A stretch of DNA of 64,000 bases, from assembly GCA_963599445.1 (NCBI GenBank), contig CAVBWZ010000001.1, forward strand, positions 124,001 through 188,000, read 5' to 3'. The DNA is from UBA9732 sp963599445. GTDB lineage: Bacteria; Spirochaetota; Spirochaetia; Sphaerochaetales; Sphaerochaetaceae. The translations under genes and the position numbers were made by a program. Position 1 is the stretch's first letter, and every line of letters starts with the position of its first letter. The notes below the pieces were generated by a model. That model did no database searches. It had not been told where the DNA came from and saw only the letters and a program-made list of their open reading frames with translations. Positions 16,830 through 25,393 of the stretch are shown here, piece after piece.

Positions 16830-16956
16830 GATTGGGTAAAGAATCGCTTTTTTCGTTTTGCGCTTTGGCAAGGCGAAGTTATCTTTCGTGTGACATGGAT
16901 GTTGCAGGCGAATGATGGGCCTGTGCCATGCCGCACCAATATTCAAAGAGGTTGAT

Positions 16957-17493
16957 ATGGGAAAGTATTCGGGAACGAAGACAGAGAAGAACCTTGAGGC
17001 CGCCTTCGCAGGCGAGTCCCAGGCTAGGAACAAGTACACATACTTTGCATCGGTTGCAAAGAAGGAAGGATTCGAGCAGATAAGCGCAATCTTTCTTGAG
17101 ACTGCGGAGAACGAGAAGGAGCATGCCAAGATGTGGTTCAAGGAGCTTGGCCTTCTTGGCGATACATCCACGAACCTTGAAGCAGCAGCCGACGGTGAGA
17201 ACTACGAGTGGACGGACATGTACGAAGGCTTTGCAAAGGATGCAGAGGAAGAGGGCTTCAAGGAGCTTGCCGCTAAGTTCAGAATGGTCGCAGAGATCGA
17301 GAAGCACCATGAAGACAGGTACAGAGCCCTTCTTGATAACGTGAAGGCCGACGAGGTCTTTGAGAGAAGTGCAGTACGAATCTGGAAGTGCCGCAACTGC
17401 GGGCACATAAGCGTTGGCATGAAGGTCCCTGAAGTGTGTCCTGTATGCGCCCATCCACAGGCGTACTTCGAGCTCAATGCAGAGAACTATTGA
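16957..17493 (+). CDS. rbr: Rubrerythrin
   Basis: The 178-residue protein has an N-terminal ferritin-like diiron domain (AFAGESQARNKY, ENEKEHAKMW, EIEKHHEDRY) and a C-terminal rubredoxin domain (WKCRNCGH, CPVCAHP), the classical order. It reduces hydrogen peroxide using electrons from rubredoxin/NADH. The ATG at 16957 is preceded by AGAGGTTGAT; an ATG at 16912 is in frame but unsupported. It is followed by a hairpin and a flavodiiron protein. Confidence 0.95.
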   Translation: MGKYSGTKTEKNLEAAFAGESQARNKYTYFASVAKKEGFEQISAIFLETAENEKEHAKMWFKELGLLGDTSTNLEAAADGENYEWTDMYEGFAKDAEEEGFKELAAKFRMVAEIEKHHEDRYRALLDNVKADEVFERSAVRIWKCRNCGHISVGMKVPEVCPVCAHPQAYFELNAENY

Positions 17494-17513
17494 TATTGGA
17501 ATACTGAGCGTTG

Positions 17514-17543
17514 GGACTCAGCGGCGGATCCGTTGCTGAGTCC
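17514..17543 (+). promoter_or_regulatory. Hairpin between rubrerythrin and flavodiiron genes
   Basis: GGACTCAGC pairs with GCTGAGTCC around a short loop containing GGATCC. There is no T-run. It sits directly in front of the ribosome site of the flavodiiron gene and could tune expression or mark processing. Confidence 0.55.
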
Positions 17544-17561
17544 TTGCATTTGGAGGTTGAC

Positions 17562-19427
17562 ATGCACTGCACCGAAAAAGTCCTTGAAGATGTGTTCTAT
17601 GTAGGTTCCAGCGATAGAAGGCTGGCCCTCTTTGAGAACGTGTTCCCAATTCCAAACGGGGTCTCATACAATTCCTATCTCGTGATGGATGAGAAGACGG
17701 TCCTCATCGACACCGTGGACAGGTCCGTTTCCGATGTGTTCCTTGAGAACGTTGAACATGTCCTTGGAGGAAGGAATCTCGACTACCTCATAGTCAACCA
17801 CATGGAACCCGACCATGCCGCAACGATTGGAGAAATCAGGCTCAGACATCCTGAGACCCAGATCGTTGCAACCAAGCGTGCGCTTGACATGATAGGGCAG
17901 TTCTTCAATGCGGATACCTCCATTCCATCCCATGCAGTGAAGGAGGGCGACCAGCTCAGGACAGGTCGCCACGTGTTCACGTTCGTCAATGCTCCAATGG
18001 TGCACTGGCCTGAGGTCATGGTCACTTATGATATGACGGACAAGGTCCTTTTCAGCGCCGATGCCTTTGGAACCTTTGGTGCTTTGAGCGGAAACCTGTT
18101 CGCAGACGAATACGAGTTCAAGACGCAGTGGCTTGACGAAGCCAGGCGCTACTACACCAACATCGTTGGAAAGTACGGCGTGCAGGTCCAGGCCCTTCTA
18201 AAGAAGGCAGAGGGATTGGACATTGCCATGATATGTCCTCTCCATGGCCCAATATGGAGGAAGGACATAGCTTGGTTTGTAGACAAGTATGCAAAGTGGG
18301 CTACCTACACACCTGAGGATAATGCCGTCATGATTGCATACGGCTCCATATATGGAGGAACCGAGAACGCCGCCAACATCCTTGCACGGGATCTTGCAGA
18401 CAATGGAGTCAGGAACATTGCAGTCTACGACGTGTCCAAGACGCACCCATCCGTGATAGTCTCGGAGGCGTTCCGTTGCAGCCATCTTGTTTTTGCATCC
18501 TCAACGTACAACTCTGGCATATTCGTCAACATGGAGACTGTGCTCCTTGACCTAAAGGCCCACAACCTCCAGAACAGGACTGTAGCGGTTGTCGAGAACG
18601 GCACTTGGGCCGCTACAAGCGGTGCTCTGATGCGTGAGATCCTGTCATCCATGAAGAACATGACGATACTTGAAGAGACTTCTTCGTTGAAATCGTCAGT
18701 CAAGGATGAAAATGCAGCCGAACTTGGAAATATAGCAGATGCAATTGTTCAAAGTATGGGCAAAAGAGTCGAAGCTGCGGTTTTGGAACCCCAAAAAGCA
18801 AATGGGACGATAGACCGCAAAGCCCTTCACAACATCTCCTACGGCCTGTTCGTTTTGACTTCAGGTGGAGAAGGGGAAGGTTTGAAGGACAACGGCTGCA
18901 TAGTCAATACTCTATGCCAGGTTGCAGAGGAACCTCTGGCGATAACGGTGTCGGTTAACAAGAAGAACTACACCAACGAGCTCATCCAGAAGACAGGTGT
19001 CTTCAATGTCAGCTTCCTTACACAGAACGCAACCATGGATGTGTTCAAGCGCTTTGGATTTGCAAGCGGCCGCGATACGGATAAGTTCCAAGGCTTCGAG
19101 GATGCAAAGAGATCCGGCAATGGTGTGCTGTACATAGCCAAGGATACGAACGCCTACATAAGTGCAAAGGTGAAGCAGGTCGTGGACCTTGGAAGCCATT
19201 GGCTCTACATTGCGGATGTAACTCATGCAGAAAAGCTGAGCGATGAGCCATCCTGTACCTATTCGTACTACCTTTCCAACATAAAGCCTCATCCCGTAGA
19301 GGAGAAGGGCAAGACCGGATGGGTCTGCAAGGTATGCGGCTACGTCTACGAAGGCGATGAGCTTCCTGCAGATTACATATGCCCTATATGCAAACATGGA
19401 GTGGACGCATTCGAAAGGATAAAGTAG
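17562..19427 (+). CDS. Four-domain flavodiiron protein (diiron-flavodoxin-flavin reductase-rubredoxin)
   Basis: With the ATG at 17562 (GGAGG ribosome site) the protein has 621 residues. The order is: metallo-beta-lactamase-like diiron domain with HMEPDH, VHWPE, FSADAFG and PLHGPIW ligand motifs; a flavodoxin domain beginning YGSIYGGTE near 258; a flavin-reductase domain (about 420-570, SVNKKNYTN); and a C-terminal rubredoxin (CKVCGY, CPIC). Flavodiiron proteins reduce O2 to water, or NO to N2O. This fusion carries most of its own electron chain, so NAD(P)H may feed it directly. Context with two rubrerythrins points to O2 detoxification. Confidence 0.93.
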   Translation: MHCTEKVLEDVFYVGSSDRRLALFENVFPIPNGVSYNSYLVMDEKTVLIDTVDRSVSDVFLENVEHVLGGRNLDYLIVNHMEPDHAATIGEIRLRHPETQIVATKRALDMIGQFFNADTSIPSHAVKEGDQLRTGRHVFTFVNAPMVHWPEVMVTYDMTDKVLFSADAFGTFGALSGNLFADEYEFKTQWLDEARRYYTNIVGKYGVQVQALLKKAEGLDIAMICPLHGPIWRKDIAWFVDKYAKWATYTPEDNAVMIAYGSIYGGTENAANILARDLADNGVRNIAVYDVSKTHPSVIVSEAFRCSHLVFASSTYNSGIFVNMETVLLDLKAHNLQNRTVAVVENGTWAATSGALMREILSSMKNMTILEETSSLKSSVKDENAAELGNIADAIVQSMGKRVEAAVLEPQKANGTIDRKALHNISYGLFVLTSGGEGEGLKDNGCIVNTLCQVAEEPLAITVSVNKKNYTNELIQKTGVFNVSFLTQNATMDVFKRFGFASGRDTDKFQGFEDAKRSGNGVLYIAKDTNAYISAKVKQVVDLGSHWLYIADVTHAEKLSDEPSCTYSYYLSNIKPHPVEEKGKTGWVCKVCGYVYEGDELPADYICPICKHGVDAFERIK

Positions 19428-19436
19428 AGTATCCTC

Positions 19437-20807
19437 ATGCGATCCAACAATGTCGATTTCTCGAAGGGAAGTGTTCTTGAAAACATAGTTCGCATGGCAA
19501 TACCAATGACCTTGGCGTTGCTTGTGAACGTGCTATACAGTGTAGTAGACAGGGTATACATAGGTCGTATGCCAGGCATTGGTGCCATGGCATTGACCGG
19601 CATTGGACTTGCTTTTCCAATAATAACGATAATAACCGCATTCCAGAACCTCTTTGGATCGGGTGGTTCTCCGCTGTTCTCAATGGCCTTGGGCAAGGGC
19701 GACAAAGCCGTTGCAAAGGACTATATGTCCAACTCAGCCTTCATGCTCATTGCAACGGGAATAGTCCTTACAGCTGTTGGATATATCGTCAAGGACGAAG
19801 TTCTTTGGATCATAGGCGCATCGGAGCAGACCTTCCAGTATGCAAACGACTATCTTGACGTCTATTTGCTTGGAACCGTGTTCGTCATGGTCTCTCTTGG
19901 ACTCAACCCATATATAAACGCCTTGGGCTATGCCAACGTGGGCATGCTCACGGTCATGATAGGGGCTGTGATAAACATAGTTCTGGACCCGGTGTTCATA
20001 TTCGTGTTCGACATGGGCGTCAAAGGGGCGGCCCTTGCAACCATAATCTCCCAGTTCGTCAGCGCTGCATGGGTTCTGTCGTTCCTTTGCGGAGGAAAGG
20101 TGGAGGTGAGGCTGTCGTTCAAAGGGTTCAGGCCAAATTGGCGCATGGTTTCGAAGATCATCTCCTTGGGATTGACGGAGTTCTGCTTCTCCATAACCAA
20201 CAGCTCCGTCTCAATGCTCTACAATGCAAAGCTCCAGCTTCTTGGTGGAGATGCCTGGGTCGGCGCAATGACGGTTGTAAACTCGCTTAGGGAAGTGTTC
20301 ATGACGCTCATGCACGGCACGACGGGAGCTGCACGCCCAATCATAAGCTACAACTATGGAGCCAAGAAATTCCAACGCGTACGCGATGCCATAAAATGGA
20401 TGTTCGTCATAATCTTTGGCTACTACTTCGTGATCTGGGCTCTTTTCATGCTCTTCCCAGGTGCGTTTGCAGGCCTCTTCGTAAAGGACTCCGCAGTTCT
20501 TGAGTGTGCCAAAATCGCCATAAGGCTGTTCTTCTGCATGCAGTTCTTCATGGCGTTCCAATCAACCGGCCAAAGCACGTTCACAGCCCTTGGAATGGCG
20601 AAGCACGCACTGTTCTTCTCCCTTTTCAGGAAGGTCGTCCTTGTGATTCCTTTTGCACTCCTTCTTCCAAACCTCTTCGGCCTTGGAGTCTACGGCATAT
20701 TCCTGTCCGAGCCTGTATCGGACGTCATAGGCGGCCTTTCATGCTTCACCACAATGTACTTCACGGTTTACAGAAAGCTTCCCAAGACCGATGTTCCTGA
20801 GACCTGA
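19437..20807 (+). CDS. MATE-family multidrug/organic cation exporter
   Basis: The 456-residue inner-membrane protein has about twelve hydrophobic helices in two similar halves, starting with the typical MATE segment AIPMTLALLVNVLYSVVDRVYIG and containing LFGSGGSPLFSMALGKGD. It exports cationic compounds using a Na+ or H+ gradient. It starts 9 nt after the flavodiiron stop, so it may be read from the same transcript. The substrate is unknown. Confidence 0.92.
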   Translation: MRSNNVDFSKGSVLENIVRMAIPMTLALLVNVLYSVVDRVYIGRMPGIGAMALTGIGLAFPIITIITAFQNLFGSGGSPLFSMALGKGDKAVAKDYMSNSAFMLIATGIVLTAVGYIVKDEVLWIIGASEQTFQYANDYLDVYLLGTVFVMVSLGLNPYINALGYANVGMLTVMIGAVINIVLDPVFIFVFDMGVKGAALATIISQFVSAAWVLSFLCGGKVEVRLSFKGFRPNWRMVSKIISLGLTEFCFSITNSSVSMLYNAKLQLLGGDAWVGAMTVVNSLREVFMTLMHGTTGAARPIISYNYGAKKFQRVRDAIKWMFVIIFGYYFVIWALFMLFPGAFAGLFVKDSAVLECAKIAIRLFFCMQFFMAFQSTGQSTFTALGMAKHALFFSLFRKVVLVIPFALLLPNLFGLGVYGIFLSEPVSDVIGGLSCFTTMYFTVYRKLPKTDVPET

Positions 20808-20815
20808 TATCAGGT
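20802..20815. terminator. Palindrome between convergent genes, possible terminator
   Basis: ACCTGATATCAGGT is a perfect 14-bp palindrome covering the MATE stop codon and lying 7 nt from the end of the convergent lyase gene. It has no T-run on either side, so termination is only a possibility. Confidence 0.4.
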
Positions 20816-20821
20816 TCTGTA

Positions 20822-22012
20822 TCAGCGTTGGATTCCTTCCACGGCCTTCTTCATCCTCTTGAGAGCTTCAAGTATATGATCCTTGTCCGTCCCGTAGTTG
20901 AACCGTAGGAAATCATCGTAGCCTTCACCGAACCATGGTCCTGCATTCATTGCAACGGATGCCTCTCTTCCAAAGAAGTGCACAAGATCAATGTCCATGT
21001 CTGCCTTTTGGAGCATCGTTCTTACCTGTGAGCAGTCAAGAAACGTTACAAAGGATGCCTGTGGCTTGATGAACCCTACCTGCGGAAGCTGTGCCTTTAG
21101 AAAGTCGTCTATGAGCTTTGCATTGTCTTCAAGATAGGCCGTAAGCTCCATGAGCCAGTCGTAGCCGTGTCTGTAGCAGGCAAGTGCCGCCGTACCTGAG
21201 AACAGCGATATCTCGCTCATGCGCATCTTCTCAAGGTAGGCACTGAAAGCCTCTCGATAAGAAGGGTCAGTGAATACGGTTGCGGAGAAATGCTCTCCTG
21301 CAATATTGAATGTCTTGGATGGTGCCATGAACACTATGCATTCAAGGTCCTTTCCTTTTGCCACTTCGAAGAACGGCGTGTGGTGCTGGCTTGGGAATGT
21401 CAGGTCGCAGTGTATTTCGTCACTGAATACAACGATGCCGTGCTTTGCACAGATCTCCGCGGTTTTTTCAAGTTCATCTCTGCTCCAGACCCTTCCTGAA
21501 GGATTGTGTGGAGAGCAGAAGTAAAGTGTCTTCTCACCTGGTTCTGAGGCGATATCCTCCAGAGCATCGAAGTCGAGTCCAAACCGGCCGTTCTCCTTGT
21601 CATAGGAAAGCGGCCAGTCGTGTATTCTTCTTCCATGGTTTCTTGCAATGTCCACGAACGGTTTGTATGCAGGTCTTGGAATAATCACATCCCTTGCTGG
21701 TAGCAGCTGTGTCATGACGGCTATGCTTGCAAGGATGCCGGGGGACACGACGACATCGGTCTTTGAGAGCGTGCATGAGTGCCGCATTTTGACCCAGTCG
21801 ATGAAGGCTTGGTCCAAATCGTCGAATGCGGGATACCCATAGAGACCCAGCTGTGCGGTGGCGATGAGGGCTTCCTTTGCGGCGTTTGGTGAGGCAAGGT
21901 CCATGTCAGCAACCCAGAAAGGTTCTGCATTTGGGTTTCCGCAAAGGTTTCCAATTGCATTGTGGTTGTATTTGACGCTGTTCGTGCTGCTTCTTTCTAT
22001 TCTTTCGACCAT
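20822..22012 (-). CDS. patB: PLP-dependent aminotransferase/C-S lyase, PatB/MalY-like
   Basis: The 396-residue fold-type I PLP enzyme has the early PFWVADMD motif, the CSPHNPSGRVW loop, the cofactor aspartate in VFSDEIHCDL, and the PLP lysine in APSKTFNIAG. This combination marks the cystathionine beta-lyase PatB/MalY group, which cleaves C-S bonds in cystathionine or cysteine conjugates. The protein is cytoplasmic. It is a stand-alone gene. Some family members also act as regulators, which cannot be judged here. Confidence 0.9.
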   Translation of the reverse strand: MVERIERSSTNSVKYNHNAIGNLCGNPNAEPFWVADMDLASPNAAKEALIATAQLGLYGYPAFDDLDQAFIDWVKMRHSCTLSKTDVVVSPGILASIAVMTQLLPARDVIIPRPAYKPFVDIARNHGRRIHDWPLSYDKENGRFGLDFDALEDIASEPGEKTLYFCSPHNPSGRVWSRDELEKTAEICAKHGIVVFSDEIHCDLTFPSQHHTPFFEVAKGKDLECIVFMAPSKTFNIAGEHFSATVFTDPSYREAFSAYLEKMRMSEISLFSGTAALACYRHGYDWLMELTAYLEDNAKLIDDFLKAQLPQVGFIKPQASFVTFLDCSQVRTMLQKADMDIDLVHFFGREASVAMNAGPWFGEGYDDFLRFNYGTDKDHILEALKRMKKAVEGIQR

Positions 22013-22100
22013 GGTTCGATTCTAGCCACCATTCGTCTTGAATTCAACAGTGTTCTATGGGTTGTCTGGCTGGTTGTTTTTGGTATCGCAGGGAAAAGGG

Positions 22101-22178
22101 TGGACAGGGGTTGTTGGAACGGCCATTGCATTCTCTCTCCCTCGATTGCTTTTGGTTTCTTTCCGCAGCCCCTGTCCA
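22101..22178. promoter_or_regulatory. Long-range inverted repeat between lyase and acyl-CoA synthetase genes
   Basis: TGGACAGGGGTTG (22101-22113) can pair with CAGCCCCTGTCCA (22166-22178) with one wobble, closing a 52-nt loop. It follows the acyl-CoA synthetase stop on the minus strand and precedes the lyase gene. It could be a terminator stem or a leader structure; there is no clear T-run. Confidence 0.4.
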
Positions 22179-22198
22179 AGGGGTAAAAAGTAGGTGGT

Positions 22199-23863
22199 TT
22201 ACATCGCCTTCGTGTACAGATACCGTTTGATCTTCTCGGTTGGGGTCCTCTCGAAAGGTGTCTCCTGGAGCTTGATTCTATGGATTTTGCTAAAGGATGC
22301 AAGTTTTTGGTTGACCTCTGAGCGAATCTTCTCGAGGAAATCCTGTATCTCTATATCCTTGAAGGCTTTGTTCAATGCTTTGATATCGAGTCTCACCATT
22401 GCGGTAAGGCTTCTGTCCTCTGGAACCACAAGGCTTTCGACCACAAAGTCCTGTGCGTTGATGAGAGTCTCTATGTTGTCTGGATAGATGTTCTCTCCTC
22501 CAGAGCCTAGTATCATGCTCTTGCTGCGTCCCTTTATTACGAGTCTTCCGTTCTCGAAGGTTCCAAGGTCTCCGGTTCTGAGGTATCCGTCCTTTGTGAA
22601 CGTCTCCTTTGTGAGTTCAGGCATCTTGTAGTATCCCTTCATGATGCTTGGACCTTTGAGCTGTATCTCTCCATCCTCTGGAGCGATCCTCACATCCAGC
22701 CCCTCTATTGGAGCTCCAAGCGTTCCAACCACATGGTCCTTTGGTCCGCATCCTGCTATGAACGGGCTTGTCTCCGTAAGACCGTATCCAAGTGCATACG
22801 GGAAGTTTATCTTGTCAAGGAAGGCTTCAACCTCTGAATCCAGCTTGGATCCACCAACTCCAAAGAACCTAAGTCTTCCACCAAATGTCTTGATGACCTT
22901 GCGTCCCACCATGTTGTATACGATCCTTGATGTAAGCTTGTTGCTGGCAAACTTTGCAAGCGTCGTCCCTTCCTTGAACTTTGGGGCAAGGGCCCTCCTG
23001 TAGACCTTTTCTATGAGAAGAGGCACTGACAGCACAATGTGTGGCCTTACTCCCTTGAGTGCCGGCATAAGGGTGTTGGTGCTTGGAGCCTTTCCAAGAT
23101 AGGTTATGGTGCATCCGTTTATGAGAAGCAGGAGAAGTCCAATCGTGAACTCATAGACATGGCTCAATGGAAGTATGGAAAGTGCGCTCCATCCCTTGTG
23201 TATCTTTATGAATGGAGTGGAGCAGGTGACTGCGTTCCACACTAGGTTCCTGTTGGTGAGCATCACGCCTTTTGGCGTTCCAGTCGTTCCGCTTGTGTAG
23301 ATGATGGAGGCTATGTCGTCTTCATGAGGGGCTCTTTCTGCGAGCATTCTCTGGTCTTTCTGTGAGAAGGGGTTTCCGTTTAGGAGACTTGCCCCAATGA
23401 GGTCTGCGAATCTGTTGTCTGTAAGCTTCTTCAATTCGCATGCAGGGATCTGCGCCATGTCCTCTATGCGTATCACCTTTGCCTTTGCATCCACGACCTT
23501 TGCGGCGTTTGCTGCATTCACGAATACATACTTGGCTTCGCTGTGCTCAAGTATCTTCTCAACCTCCGTCTTGCTGAAGTTTGGAAGTACCGGCACTGCA
23601 ACAGCCCCTGCCTTGTTTATGGCAAAGTATGAAAGCCCCCAGTTCGGGCAGCTTTCTGAGAGTATGGCGGCTTTGTCTCCTTTGCGAAGTCCTGCTTTGA
23701 CGAGGTATAGCGCCACCTCGTTTGCCATGTCATCCAACTGGTTGTAGGCTATTGCGGTTTCCGGCTTGTTGTATGTGGTAAGAGCTGTGAGGTTTCCATA
23801 GCTTTGGGCGCAGGCTCCCAGTATTTTGTCTATCGTGTAGTTTCCTTTTTCTAGTTGTATCAT
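22199..23863 (-). CDS. AMP-dependent acyl-CoA synthetase / long-chain fatty acid ligase
   Basis: The 554-residue adenylate-forming enzyme has the P-loop YTSGTTGTPKGVMLTN near residue 190, the adenine motif GYGLTETSP, and the TGDLG/KGRSKSMILGSGGENIYP hinge region. It activates a carboxylic acid as acyl-AMP and then the CoA thioester. The ATG at 23863 has GGAG at 7-nt spacing; an in-frame start at 23893 is less likely. Chain length cannot be deduced, but the sequence resembles FadD-like ligases rather than acetyl-CoA synthetase. It is followed downstream by a structured gap. Confidence 0.9.
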   Translation of the reverse strand: MIQLEKGNYTIDKILGACAQSYGNLTALTTYNKPETAIAYNQLDDMANEVALYLVKAGLRKGDKAAILSESCPNWGLSYFAINKAGAVAVPVLPNFSKTEVEKILEHSEAKYVFVNAANAAKVVDAKAKVIRIEDMAQIPACELKKLTDNRFADLIGASLLNGNPFSQKDQRMLAERAPHEDDIASIIYTSGTTGTPKGVMLTNRNLVWNAVTCSTPFIKIHKGWSALSILPLSHVYEFTIGLLLLLINGCTITYLGKAPSTNTLMPALKGVRPHIVLSVPLLIEKVYRRALAPKFKEGTTLAKFASNKLTSRIVYNMVGRKVIKTFGGRLRFFGVGGSKLDSEVEAFLDKINFPYALGYGLTETSPFIAGCGPKDHVVGTLGAPIEGLDVRIAPEDGEIQLKGPSIMKGYYKMPELTKETFTKDGYLRTGDLGTFENGRLVIKGRSKSMILGSGGENIYPDNIETLINAQDFVVESLVVPEDRSLTAMVRLDIKALNKAFKDIEIQDFLEKIRSEVNQKLASFSKIHRIKLQETPFERTPTEKIKRYLYTKAM

Positions 23864-24240
23864 TTCCTGTCTCCTTTTTTGACAGATTTTCAAAAAATGT
23901 CAACAATGGAATGTTACTGCTTTGCTGCGTTGTGGGCAATAGTCATTTATGGCTTTTTTGATTGTTTTTCCTTATGGTGAATCCTAACTATACGTAGTGA
24001 TTTTCTTCTGTAAACGCGAAAAAGACGATTGCTGAAGAAAATTTTCTTCAGTAACGCCCAAAATCAGTCGAAATGAAGAAACCGGACTTGCTGTACGGAA
24101 TATGCTGAAGCGACAACGTAGCGCGCATGGACAATGAATGCTACTTGAAGGTATTTGCGATGGGATACTAGGAGCAAAGCATATGACAGTGCTATCTGCA
24201 CGGCGTATGCTGTAGCGACAACGCAGACCGCGCAAATGCA
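23864..24240. repeat. Gene-free region with a 20-bp palindrome and a diverged 40-bp direct repeat
   Basis: This gap has no credible gene. CTGAAGAAAATTTTCTTCAG (24032-24051) is a perfect 20-bp palindrome. Two diverged copies of an about 40-bp element occur at 24091-24129 and 24197-24240; both contain ATGCTG(A/T)AGCGACAACG and a following CGCGCA. They may be remnants of a small repeated element. Confidence 0.6.
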
Positions 24241-24270
24241 AAGAAAAAAGGCCAGCGGGAAGCTGACCTT
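24241..24270 (-). terminator. Rho-independent terminator of the Hc1-like gene
   Basis: On the minus strand AAGGTCAGC pairs with GCTGGCCTT around a 5-nt loop and is followed by a T-run (24241-24249 as A on the plus strand). It lies 33 nt after the stop of the small histone-like gene. Confidence 0.85.
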
Positions 24271-24302
24271 TCTGAGTGTACTATCTGCAACGGACTTGAG
24301 TC

Positions 24303-24494
24303 TTACTCTTCGTTCTTTGCGTCCTGTATTTCCTTTCTTCTTTCCTTGCAGAGCTTGGAGATTTCTGCAAGAGCCTTTCTTGCTCTGGATGCAGATGCCT
24401 TTACGCCCTTTTCCTCAAATTTCTGGTTCTCGTGGACGTAAGTCTCAAACAAACCGACAAGCTGTTCATGAACTGTCATCAAACTGTCCTCCAT
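24303..24494 (-). CDS. Histone H1-like protein, Hc1 family
   Basis: The 63-residue helical, charged protein has a C-terminal half (SRARKALAEISKLCKERRKE) that resembles the conserved core of chlamydial Hc1 and its short relatives in Bacteroidota and other phyla. Hc1 proteins condense DNA, but the lysine-rich tail of chlamydial Hc1 is absent here. The gene stands alone with its own terminator. The DNA-binding role is inferred from the family. Confidence 0.7.
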   Translation of the reverse strand: MEDSLMTVHEQLVGLFETYVHENQKFEEKGVKASASRARKALAEISKLCKERRKEIQDAKNEE

Positions 24495-24592
24495 TTAGGT
24501 TCTATGTATGAATGAATTTTAGCACAATGATTTAGTAAATCAACAGGAAAGTGTGCAGAATATGCGTTTTTTAGCGGTTTTTGGTGCTTTTT

Positions 24593-25393
24593 TTACTTAG
24601 TTATATCCTTGATTGTGTCAAGTATCGCTTCGTTGCCAGGATACAAGGCAAGCGCCTTCTCGTAGTAAAGGAGGGCCTTTTCATTGTCCTTTTGCTTTGC
24701 ATAGCATTTTGCAATGCCTGCATACGCATCGAACAGCTCCCACTTTGAGACCTCTGGGACATCGGTCTGAGGCGAGGCTATGCATGATAGGATTGCGGTG
24801 TAGATTTCGAAGGCCTCCGTTGCGTTTCCATCTCCTATTGCGGGGGCGTTGAGGCGGCGTGCGGCGTAGAGGTTGGCGATTGCAAGTTCAGTGGGATACG
24901 ACTCGTATGCCTTGTCGATTACGGCCACGGATTCCAGCCCTTTTGCGATGCTTAGCGGGTGGGCGAGGTAGTCGAGCGATAGGAGGCAGAAATGAAGCGG
25001 CATGAGGAGTTTTTCGTCCACATTGGCCTTTTCAAGGGCTTTGTAGATGTCGTTGGCATACGAGATAAGCTCTTTTGCGCGTTTTGAATTCTTCTTTGGC
25101 GCGACTTCCAAGTGGTAGTGGGCGCAGTTGAGCGATGCCTTCATGAGGATCATCCAGTCCTGCGCAGTGGTCCCAAGCGATGCCTTGAGCGTTTCGTAGC
25201 GGGATTCGACTTCGTTTGCGGACATGCAGTTGTTGATTGCTTCGTAGAGTTCTACATACTGCTCGTTGTCCGCCATGAACGAGAACGAGTCCTCGTATTG
25301 GATGGGGGTTTCCAGAGAATTTTCCAATGAGGCTGCGAATGTCGTTGGAACCAAAGCCGCAATCACGAACGCTATCACTGCTATCCTCTTCAA
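24593..25393 (-). CDS. Exported TPR-containing protein
   Basis: The 266-residue protein has a signal peptide (about residues 1-20, cleavage after TFA). The rest is alpha-helical with tetratricopeptide-like repeats, clearest at the C-terminus (YAGIAKCYAKQKDNEKALLYYEKAL). It probably acts as a periplasmic scaffold, with an unknown partner. It overlaps the upstream U32 gene by four bases, so it is translationally coupled to it and perhaps to lon. Confidence 0.75.
   Translation of the reverse strand: MKRIAVIAFVIAALVPTTFAASLENSLETPIQYEDSFSFMADNEQYVELYEAINNCMSANEVESRYETLKASLGTTAQDWMILMKASLNCAHYHLEVAPKKNSKRAKELISYANDIYKALEKANVDEKLLMPLHFCLLSLDYLAHPLSIAKGLESVAVIDKAYESYPTELAIANLYAARRLNAPAIGDGNATEAFEIYTAILSCIASPQTDVPEVSKWELFDAYAGIAKCYAKQKDNEKALLYYEKALALYPGNEAILDTIKDITK

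Noticed and set aside
16830..16956. PerR-type operator in front of rubrerythrin
   Set aside because: No TTATAATNATTATAA-like palindrome and no convincing promoter could be found.
22005..22030. tRNA T-arm-like string GGTTCGATTCTAGCC
   Set aside because: No acceptor, D or anticodon stem can be formed around it; it lies at the start of the PatB-like gene.
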